Source of the DNA: Spirochaetia bacterium
Lineage (GTDB): Bacteria > Spirochaetota > Spirochaetia > DTKZ01
Direction: 5' to 3'
DNA length: 12,189 nt
Assembly (NCBI GenBank): GCA_031270615.1
Contig: JAISXE010000220.1
Coordinates: 1 to 12,189 of the forward strand
The position numbers and the translations under genes are program-made. Below the pieces are notes generated by a model. That model ran no database searches and was not told where the DNA came from. It saw only the letters and a program-made list of their open reading frames with translations. Below, in pieces: positions 1 to 5,478 of this stretch; positions within the stretch are counted from its first letter, which is position 1; each line of letters opens with the position of its first letter.

Positions 1-2
1 CA

Positions 3-317
3 TGCACGAAGGAAAAACGGGGACGGCGTCATCAGGTCTCGATGACCGGGGAGGATTTCTCAAAGTCATGGAATGAGGCCGGCCTGTTTGTCAAACAAAT
101 GAGGATTAAGCCGGAGAAGGGGATAATCAGGCAGAGGAAGAGCATCGTCGAACATCCATTTGGAACCATAAAGCGAAGTATGGACGCGGGATATTGTTTA
201 ACCCGGGGGCTGCGAAATGTGGCGGGGGAATTTTCCCTCACCTTTCTTGCCTACAACGTAAAGCGGGTAATCAATATACTGGGCTGCAAAAACCTGCTGG
301 CATATCTGGCCGGGTAG
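3..317 (+). CDS. IS1182-like transposase, C-terminal fragment (5' end outside the window)
   Basis: The reading frame is open from the left window edge to a TAG at 315-317, so only the last ~104 residues are seen. An internal ATG at 42 is unlikely to be a true start because the upstream frame (beginning CTKEKRGRR) also looks like transposase. The conserved block RKSIVEHPFGTIKR, then LTRGL, then FSLTFLAYNVKRVINILG, is the C-terminal signature of IS1182-type DDE transposases, in which EHPFGTIK carries the last acidic catalytic residue. The Cys-Thr at the very start fits the Cys-rich stretch that precedes this block in the family. The enzyme would catalyse cut-and-paste movement of its own element. 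The fragment has no frameshift, so the copy may be intact beyond the window or truncated there. Family assignment is from recalled motifs; a related IS4/IS5-group element is possible. Confidence 0.8.
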   Translation, partial: CTKEKRGRRHQVSMTGEDFSKSWNEAGLFVKQMRIKPEKGIIRQRKSIVEHPFGTIKRSMDAGYCLTRGLRNVAGEFSLTFLAYNVKRVINILGCKNLLAYLAG

Positions 318-394
318 TTCCCTGCAGACTGTGGATCACTGGAGAACCTGCCTGTTTCTGTAATAATCCCGGCATCTTAAAGACTTGAAAAGCA

Positions 395-412
395 GAGTTT
401 TGACACAGTCTC
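395..412. repeat. Possible right end of the insertion sequence
   Basis: About 80 bases after the transposase stop lies GAGTTTTGACACAGTCTC, which resembles the terminal inverted repeats seen at the outer ends of many transposase-carrying elements. The left end is outside the window, so the inverted repeat cannot be matched and no target-site duplication can be checked. If correct, the element ends here and the structured element downstream lies outside it. Positions 318-394 show no gene. Confidence 0.3.
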
Positions 413-419
413 CCCCGGA

Positions 420-600
420 AAGCCCGGCTGGCCGCGATTTTCTAAAAGGCCGTACAAAGCAGGCCGTGGGCGAAGCCCCGTGTTGCTGGCGCGGAACGGT
501 CTGCCGCCCATGCGCGAGGGATAGTAGCGGAAATCCTTTTGGCTTTAGCCAAAAGATTGAAGCGGAAAGCCCGGTTCCCGCCTTCGGCGGGAACGCGCCC
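420..600 (+). ncRNA. Candidate structured RNA element with repeated AGCGGAAA motif
   Basis: This stretch between the insertion sequence and the riboflavin promoter has no credible gene but dense structure. The sub-motif AGCGGAAA-x-CC occurs twice in direct orientation, at 526-536 and 561-571, each preceded by a GGAT/GATT word (519-522 and 555-558). Between them lies a hairpin with an 8-bp perfect stem (536-543 with 548-555, loop TTTA). After the second copy comes a 9-bp perfect stem (574-582 with 586-594, loop TTC). A further GGGC-GAA-GCCC hairpin sits near 468-478. GGAT at 519-522 can pair with ATCC at 533-536. The pattern recalls a conserved RNA found in intergenic regions of Bacteroidetes and spirochaetes, possibly the Rfam skipping-rope motif; that name is from memory and uncertain. 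Strand is chosen because the motif reads in the remembered orientation on +. Confidence 0.45.
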
Positions 601-642
601 AAAAACCCTTCACTCTCCACAGCCCCCCGCTATTTTTGCCCC

Positions 643-671
643 TTGACGTATTCGCAGAAATCCTTTAGAGT
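643..671 (+). promoter_or_regulatory. Sigma70-type promoter of the riboflavin operon
   Basis: TTGACG at 643-648 is followed after exactly 17 bases by TAGAGT at 666-671, a fair -35/-10 pair. Transcription would start near 678, just before the first paired base of the FMN aptamer at 681. The mRNA leader would therefore consist almost entirely of the riboswitch. No start site has been mapped; the call rests on spacing and position. Confidence 0.6.
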
Positions 672-680
672 TTATTTCGT

Positions 681-813
681 GATTTTCGGGGCGGGGTGAG
701 CCTTGCGGGGCAATTCCCGACCGGCGGTTACAGCCCGCAACTCCGGGGAAAAAGCCCGGACCGAGCCGGTGGAATCCCGGCGCCGACGGTAACAGTCCGG
801 ATGGAAGAAAATT
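681..813 (+). promoter_or_regulatory. FMN riboswitch aptamer (RFN element)
   Basis: The segment carries the RFN hallmarks in order: TCGGGGCGGGGTGAG, ATTCCCGACCGGCGGT, the purine-rich GGTGGAATCCCG region, CCGACGGTAACAGTCCGGATG, and GAAGAAAA. The closing P1 stem forms between 681-687 and 807-813, seven pairs with one G-U. It lies directly upstream of ribDEBAH, the classic target. Known behaviour of the class is binding of FMN and repression of riboflavin synthesis; the terminator 50 bases downstream indicates control at transcription elongation. It is the only regulatory leader seen for the operon. Confidence 0.96.
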
Positions 814-864
814 GCTGCCCGCGCCTGTCGGGAAAGGCGGCGGCTCTTTTTGAAAAAACAAAGG

Positions 865-898
865 CCCCTGGGAACCGTGGTTCCCGGGGGTTTTTTTT
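865..898 (+). terminator. Intrinsic terminator acting as the FMN riboswitch attenuator
   Basis: An 11-bp GC-rich stem (865-875 with 880-890, one G-U pair) with loop CGTG is followed by eight consecutive T (891-898). It sits between the aptamer and ribD, as expected for an OFF-switch expression platform. A competing fold is visible: a hairpin at 814-844 presents CGGGAA (829-834) in its loop, which is complementary to TTCCCG at 881-886 in the 3' arm of the terminator. That pairing is a possible antiterminator in the FMN-free state, and is inference. Confidence 0.92.
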
Positions 899-954
899 GA
901 CCCCGAAAGGCATACGGAAAGACGCGAAAACGCGGGAAGGAGTTTCGGGGCATC

Positions 955-2097
955 GTGAAAAAATCGGATGGCGGTTTTTCGGATTTTGACCGCGCCTGCA
1001 TGCGGCGCGCCTTTGCCCTTGCGCGGCGCGGCCAGGGCAAAACATCCCCCAACCCGCTGGTGGGGGCGGTTGTGGCGCGGCGCGGCCGCATCATCGGCGA
1101 GGGATGGCACGAACGCTACGGCGGCCCCCACGCGGAGGCCCGGGCCATTGCGGCCGCGTCCTGCGCGGGGCGCAATCCCGCAGGGGCCGATTTGTACTGC
1201 ACCCTGGAACCCTGCTGCTTCGTTTCCCCGGAAAAACACCAGCCGCCCTGCACGGGGCTTATCATCCAAAACGGCATTCGGCGCGTTGTCGTCGCGAATA
1301 CGGACCCCCATCCCGGGGTAAACGGCAGGGGCCTTTCGCTCCTGCGGGAGGCCGGCATCGAAGTGGAAAACGGCCTTCTTGCCGGATGGGGGGAAGACTT
1401 AAACCGGGGTTTTTTTACCTGGCACCGGATCGGGAGGCCCTATATCCATATAAAAATCGCCCAGACCCTTGACGGGAAAATCGCCGCCCCGGGGGGAAAG
1501 GACAGGCAGATCACCGATGGGGCGGCGCGGAAGATTGTCCACCGCCTGCGCGCCCGCTATGACGCCGTTCTCATCGGCAGGGGAACTGCCGCGGCCGACG
1601 ACCCGGAACTGACGGTGCGCCTTGCCGCAGGCCGCGACCCCTTCCGGGTGGTTCTTGATTCAAGACTCCGCCTTCCGCTTTCGGCAAAACTCCTTGCCCT
1701 GCCCGAAAGGGAAAAGACGCTTATCGTGTGCTGCGCCAGCGCGGACCCCGAAAAAATGCGGAAAATACTGCAAGGGGGATCCCAGGTGATCGCGCTGGAA
1801 GGCGGGGGCCAGGGCGGGCTGCCGCTGCGCGCGGCTTTGGCCGCCCTGGGCGGACGGGGCATACGCTCTGTTCTGGTTGAAGGCGGGGAAAAAATTTTCA
1901 GCTCCTTCCTGCGCGAAGGGCTTTGGGACAGGCTGTCGGTTTTCCTCGCGCCCCTCATCCTTGGCGGCGGGAAACCGGCGATCTCGCGGCTGGGCAGGGA
2001 CTCGCTGTCCCAGGCCCTGCGCCCCCAAAACATCACAATAAAAAGAATCGGAAACCAAATACTCTTCGAGGGAGAAAATGTTTACAGGAATTATTGA
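955..2097 (+). CDS. ribD: Bifunctional riboflavin deaminase/reductase RibD
   Basis: RibD carries out the second and third steps of riboflavin synthesis: zinc-dependent deamination of the GTP-derived pyrimidine, then NADPH-dependent reduction of the ribose side chain. The 380 residues match the usual length. The N-terminal cytidine-deaminase-like domain (about 10-150) has the zinc ligand H59 and catalytic E61 in PHAEA, and cysteines C87 and C99. The C-terminal reductase domain (about 160-375) begins PYIHIKIAQTLDGKIA and contains QITDGAARKIVHRLR, ADDPELTVR and the late LVEGG motif. The start is GTG at 955 behind AAGGAG at 937-942 (12-base spacer, somewhat long); no better in-frame start is near. 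It is the first gene after the riboswitch and overlaps ribE by 20 bases. Oddity: the spacing between the two zinc cysteines is three residues longer than the usual EPCxHxGRTPPC, and the GRT part is replaced. Confidence 0.96.
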   Translation: MKKSDGGFSDFDRACMRRAFALARRGQGKTSPNPLVGAVVARRGRIIGEGWHERYGGPHAEARAIAAASCAGRNPAGADLYCTLEPCCFVSPEKHQPPCTGLIIQNGIRRVVVANTDPHPGVNGRGLSLLREAGIEVENGLLAGWGEDLNRGFFTWHRIGRPYIHIKIAQTLDGKIAAPGGKDRQITDGAARKIVHRLRARYDAVLIGRGTAAADDPELTVRLAAGRDPFRVVLDSRLRLPLSAKLLALPEREKTLIVCCASADPEKMRKILQGGSQVIALEGGGQGGLPLRAALAALGGRGIRSVLVEGGEKIFSSFLREGLWDRLSVFLAPLILGGGKPAISRLGRDSLSQALRPQNITIKRIGNQILFEGENVYRNY

Positions 2098-2725
2098 GGA
2101 AACCGGACACCTTGAGTCCATCATCCATGAAACAGGCAGGGCCCGCCTGGGCATCAGGGCCCACACGGTTCTTGAGGGAACCAGGCCGGGGGATTCCATC
2201 AATGTCGAGGGTGTCTGCCAGACCGTTTCTGAAATCGGAAAAGACAGTTTTTCGGTTTTTACCCTGGCGGAAAGCCTGAAAAAAACAACCCTGGGCGGCT
2301 TAAAGCCGGGCGGCCTGCTCAACCTTGAACGGGCCGCCCGCGCCGATACCCGCATGGGCGGCCACATCGTTCAGGGACATGTAAGCTGCGCTGCGGCGAT
2401 CCGCGAGCTTGCGGAAGGGGGCGGCAATGTCTACCTCGTGGTGGAGGTTCCCGAAGAAGAGCTGCCCTGCTGCGTGCCGGAAGGCTCCATTGCCCTGGAC
2501 GGCATAAGCCTTACCATAGCGCGTATTTCCGGAAGGCTGGTCACGGTAAATATCATTCCCGCGACCTTTGAGCGGACCTCGCTACGCCACAAGAAAGCCG
2601 GCGACCGGCTTAATCTGGAAACCGACATCATCGGAAGGTACCTGCGGAGGCTCCTTGCGCCCTACGGGAAGGCCTTCTCCGGCGAAACCCTGACTTTTGA
2701 AAAACTGAAAGAGCTTGGCTATTAG
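2078..2725 (+). CDS. ribE: Riboflavin synthase alpha chain
   Basis: The enzyme dismutates two molecules of 6,7-dimethyl-8-ribityllumazine into riboflavin and the pyrimidine substrate of lumazine synthase. The 215 residues begin with the diagnostic MFTGIIEETG. Two lumazine-binding barrels are visible: the first (about 1-97) with GDSINVEGVCQTV and LERAARADTRMGGH, the second (about 98-200) with GHVSCAAAI, EGSIALDGISLTI and FERTSLRHKKAGDRLNLETD. The ATG at 2078 follows GAGGGAG (2068-2074) within the end of ribD, so translation is probably coupled. The usual GHVD at the start of the second barrel reads GHVS here. The final helix that trimerises the protein is present (IIGRYLRRLLAPY). The family assignment is secure. 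Confidence 0.97.
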   Translation: MFTGIIEETGHLESIIHETGRARLGIRAHTVLEGTRPGDSINVEGVCQTVSEIGKDSFSVFTLAESLKKTTLGGLKPGGLLNLERAARADTRMGGHIVQGHVSCAAAIRELAEGGGNVYLVVEVPEEELPCCVPEGSIALDGISLTIARISGRLVTVNIIPATFERTSLRHKKAGDRLNLETDIIGRYLRRLLAPYGKAFSGETLTFEKLKELGY

Positions 2726-2737
2726 GAGTGTGCGGGA

Positions 2738-3976
2738 ATGAGTGAGTTTGCGAATGTTGAAGAGGCAATCCAGGAGATACGAAGCGGGAAGATGCTGATC
2801 GTCACCGACGACGAGGACAGGGAAAACGAAGGCGACTTTGTCATGGCGGCCCAGGCCGTTACCCCCGAAGCCGTCAATTTCGTAACCAGACACGGCAGGG
2901 GGCTTCTGTGCCAGTCAATCACGGCCCGGCGGGCGCGGGAACTGAAGCTGCCGCCCATGGTAAGCAAAAACACCGCCTTGCACGAGACGGCTTTTACCGT
3001 CAGCGTTGACCTGCTAAAAGGCGGCGGCACGGGCATCTCCGCTTTCGACCGGGCCGCGACCATCAATGCCCTCGTCGACCCCTCCACCCGGCCCGAAGAC
3101 CTCGGCAGGCCGGGACACATCTTTCCCCTTGTCGCGGCCCCGGGCGGCGTGCTTTCGCGGCAGGGGCACACCGAGGCGGCCGCCGACCTCGCGCGGCTGG
3201 CGGGTTTTCGGCCTTCGGGGATACTCTGCGAAATCCTGGACGCGGACGGCGCTATGGCGCGCGTGCCGCGGCTGCGGGAGATTGCCGCCGAGCATGGCAT
3301 GAAAATTTGCACCGTGAAAGACCTTGCGCGCTGGCGCGAAAAAAACGACGCGGCCGCGCGGGAGGACAAACAAGACCGGGTCCCGGAAGCCAAACGCCTT
3401 GCGGAAAGCAGGCTGCCGTCAAAGACGGGGGATTTCCGCCTTATTCTCTACGAAAATCCCGCAAGCCCCGAGCAGCCCCACATCGTCCTCGTGTCGGAGA
3501 AGCCCCTCGATCCTGGCAGCGTCATTGTGCGGGTCCATTCCGAATGCCTTACCGGGGAGACTTTTTTGTCGCAGCGCTGCGACTGCGGCGCGCAGCTTGA
3601 GGAGGCCATGCGCAGGGCTGCCGCCGAAGGCGGGCTTATCGTGTACCTGCGCCAGGAAGGCCGGGGCATCGGCCTGACGGAAAAAATCCGCGCCTACGCC
3701 TTGCAGGACGAAGGCTGCGACACCTACGAGGCGAACGTCAAACTGGGCCACGGCCCGGATGAAAGGGATTACGCCATCGCGGCGGCCATCCTGAAAGATC
3801 TCGGCATATCGGGCATACGCCTTCTGACGAACAACCCTGCCAAGATCGAAGCCCTGGCCCGGGGGGGCATTATGGTGCGGGAGCGGATTCCCGTTGAAAT
3901 CGAACCGGGCCGGGAAAACCGGAGCTATCTGGCGGCGAAGAAAAGCCGCTTCGGGCATAAATTAAACTATATCTGA
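2738..3976 (+). CDS. ribBA: RibBA: 3,4-dihydroxy-2-butanone-4-phosphate synthase / GTP cyclohydrolase II
   Basis: This fusion supplies both precursors of riboflavin. The N-terminal RibB domain (about 5-205) makes dihydroxybutanone phosphate from ribulose 5-phosphate and shows DDEDRENEGDF (24-34, acidic metal and substrate site), RPGHIFPL and GHTEAAADLARLAG. The C-terminal RibA domain (about 215-400) opens the imidazole ring of GTP. It has the zinc ligands C270, C281 and C283 in SECLTGETFLSQRCDCG, the YLRQEGRGIGL block (303-313) and the terminal LLTNNPAKIEAL motif. All expected catalytic residues of both halves are visible, so neither domain looks degenerate, as happens in some RibBA proteins. 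The 412 residues fit the family. AGGAG at 2724-2728 overlaps the ribE stop and lies 9 bases before the ATG. It is the third gene of the operon. Confidence 0.97.
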   Translation: MSEFANVEEAIQEIRSGKMLIVTDDEDRENEGDFVMAAQAVTPEAVNFVTRHGRGLLCQSITARRARELKLPPMVSKNTALHETAFTVSVDLLKGGGTGISAFDRAATINALVDPSTRPEDLGRPGHIFPLVAAPGGVLSRQGHTEAAADLARLAGFRPSGILCEILDADGAMARVPRLREIAAEHGMKICTVKDLARWREKNDAAAREDKQDRVPEAKRLAESRLPSKTGDFRLILYENPASPEQPHIVLVSEKPLDPGSVIVRVHSECLTGETFLSQRCDCGAQLEEAMRRAAAEGGLIVYLRQEGRGIGLTEKIRAYALQDEGCDTYEANVKLGHGPDERDYAIAAAILKDLGISGIRLLTNNPAKIEALARGGIMVRERIPVEIEPGRENRSYLAAKKSRFGHKLNYI

Positions 3977-3994
3977 TTTTGTAAGGAGAAAAAC

Positions 3995-4459
3995 ATGTAT
4001 ACTGAAATCATCGGAACTCTGGACGGGCAGGAAAAACGCTTTGCCATTGTGGTAAGCCGGTTCAACGACTTTATTACGGCGCGGCTCCTTGAGGGGGCGC
4101 TGGACTGTTTTACCCGGCACGGCGGGGACGGGAAAAACATCACCGTGGTCCGCGTGCCCGGCTCTTTTGAGATTCCCCCCATCGCCGCGAAGCTGGCAAA
4201 GACCGGCAGGTACGACGCGGTTATCTGCCTGGGGGCCATCATCCGGGGAGCGACCCCCCATTTCGAGTATGTCGCCGCGGAAGCCGCGAAGGGCGTGGCC
4301 CAGGCGGCCCTCGCCTCCGGCGTGCCCGTCATCTTCGGCATACTCACGACGGAAACCATCGAGCAGGCTGTCGAAAGGGCGGGCACGAAATCCGGCAACA
4401 AAGGCTGGGACGCCATGATCAGCGCGCTCGAAATGGCGGACCTGTCAAAAAAAATATAA
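3995..4459 (+). CDS. ribH: Lumazine synthase (6,7-dimethyl-8-ribityllumazine synthase, beta chain)
   Basis: RibH condenses the RibD product (after dephosphorylation) with dihydroxybutanone phosphate from RibB to give the lumazine used by riboflavin synthase. The 154 residues match the family. Visible motifs are SRFND near the N-terminus, the substrate-binding VPGSFEIP, GAIIRGATPHFEYVAAE with the catalytic histidine, and FGILTTETIEQAVERAGTKSGNKG. AAGGAG at 3983-3988 gives a good 6-base spacer to the ATG, 18 bases after the ribBA stop. It is the last gene of the operon. Its stop lies only 8 bases from the end of the convergent lipoprotein gene, and I see no convincing terminator hairpin between them. 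The final phosphatase and the RibF kinase of the pathway are not in the window. Confidence 0.97.
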   Translation: MYTEIIGTLDGQEKRFAIVVSRFNDFITARLLEGALDCFTRHGGDGKNITVVRVPGSFEIPPIAAKLAKTGRYDAVICLGAIIRGATPHFEYVAAEAAKGVAQAALASGVPVIFGILTTETIEQAVERAGTKSGNKGWDAMISALEMADLSKKI

Positions 4460-4467
4460 AAAGCCGT

Positions 4468-5346
4468 TCAGCGCAGATAGACAGCCTCAAAAACCGCGGA
4501 AGGCTCCCTGCCCCGTTTGCCGATGCTGAAACGGTTTTCATGGAGCGTGTAGCTGTCGGTTTCGTCGAAGGCCTTGTACAGATCCATCTCGATTTTCATA
4601 TTGGGGCTGGCGATCATCGTGGAACGCATCGGCGGGAAGCTGATGCCGTTCCCGTCCTTCACCTTGTAGGTTCCCGAAAACGAGTTTGTGCCGCTGTGGC
4701 CGGAAATTTTATATCCGTCGAGCCTTAGGATGATGTGCGGCTCCCGCTTGGGATCGCCCGTCCAGACCACCTGCCGGCCATAGATGCTGACAAGCTTCCA
4801 GTACGTTTCGGTAATCATCGCGGGGAATTTTTTCAGGACGTACCTGCCGCTCCCGTCCCCCGAAAAAGGCTTGGCTTCATTGTCAAGCTGGGTCAGGGTT
4901 GGCGGCTCAAGGCCCGGATCCAGGACGTAAACCGGCGAGACGGTGTCCACCGCCGTCTTGTCCAGCCTGACAATCCAGTTCCGGTCGATATCGAAGGTTC
5001 CCGTAAGCTCCACAGGGTTGTCCACTTTGCCGACAACACGGCTGCGGATCATATAGGTCCCATTCTGCCTGAGCTGGATCACCGTCTCAAGGCCCTCGCT
5101 GCCGGGATAGGGCATTATGCCCTTGTACAGGCCCGCCGCAGTCTGGCGCGCCTCATCCAGGCTCCAGGAAGCCGCCCCGCCATCGGCGTTCCCGGAGTCC
5201 GTGTCCGGGTCCGTGTCCCCGCCGCCGGGCCGGGAGTCCCCCGAACCGGAACTGAGGTCTCCCGGCGCGGTGGCGGCGCCGTCCGTCGCGCAGGCCCAGA
5301 AAAAAAACAGAAGCAGGGCCGCCCCTGCGCTTACTATCCGTTTCAT
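4468..5346 (-). CDS. Lipoprotein with NlpE-like and META (HslJ-like) domains
   Basis: The 292-residue protein starts at ATG 5346, chosen over a GTG three codons upstream because AAGGAG then sits 8 bases before it. Residues 1-19 form a lipoprotein signal peptide: KR, a hydrophobic stretch, then FWAC with C19 as the likely lipidated residue. The lipobox is loose, as is common in spirochaetes. Residues 20-60 are a flexible Gly/Asp/Ser/Pro linker. Residues about 72-135 resemble the NlpE N-terminal domain (YKGIMPYPGSEGLETVIQLRQNGTY), but the CxxC of NlpE is replaced by YPGS. Residues about 178-285 resemble the META domain of HslJ (ETYWKLVSIYG, then GHSGTNSFSGTYKV, then RSTMIASPNM). Both domains are found in envelope proteins linked to stress or metal exposure; the actual role here is unknown. 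It is a single-gene unit convergent with ribH. Confidence 0.75.
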   Translation of the reverse strand: MKRIVSAGAALLLFFFWACATDGAATAPGDLSSGSGDSRPGGGDTDPDTDSGNADGGAASWSLDEARQTAAGLYKGIMPYPGSEGLETVIQLRQNGTYMIRSRVVGKVDNPVELTGTFDIDRNWIVRLDKTAVDTVSPVYVLDPGLEPPTLTQLDNEAKPFSGDGSGRYVLKKFPAMITETYWKLVSIYGRQVVWTGDPKREPHIILRLDGYKISGHSGTNSFSGTYKVKDGNGISFPPMRSTMIASPNMKIEMDLYKAFDETDSYTLHENRFSIGKRGREPSAVFEAVYLR

Positions 5347-5381
5347 ATAGCACACTCCTTGACAAATTTTTTACGCTATAA

Positions 5382-5400
5382 ATATACCGCGATATACCGC
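5382..5400. repeat. Two direct 9-base repeats upstream of the lipoprotein gene
   Basis: ATATACCGC occurs at 5382-5390 and again at 5392-5400, a period of 10 bases, 36 bases upstream of the lipoprotein start. Repeats spaced by one helical turn in a promoter-proximal AT-rich stretch may be a binding site for a regulator. There is no other evidence for that role. I could not assign a convincing -35/-10 pair to this gene. Confidence 0.35.
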
Positions 5401-5422
5401 AAAAGCAAAACGCCCCAAGGCG
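5401..5422 (-). terminator. Weak intrinsic terminator after the glucan operon
   Basis: Read on the minus strand, a 4-bp stem CGCC/GGCG with loop TTGG (5422-5411) is followed by TTTTGCTTTT (5410-5401). It lies 57 bases beyond the stop of the GH13 gene and before the lipoprotein promoter region. The stem is short, so the call is weak. The rest of 5347-5478 shows no gene. Confidence 0.35.
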
Positions 5423-5478
5423 CGGAATCAGGGAAACCACTGACCACACGGGAAATACAGACTTTTGGTCGAAGCCCC

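Noticed and set aside
610..1311. 233-codon minus-strand frame over the riboswitch and start of ribD
   Set aside because: It is antisense to the FMN riboswitch, its terminator and the RibD deaminase domain, with Pro/Gly/Arg-rich nonsense content.
5359..5382. Promoter on the + strand (TTGACA ... TATAAA)
   Set aside because: The two boxes are only about 12 bases apart, and no + strand gene follows. TTGACA overlaps the complement of the lipoprotein ribosome-binding site.
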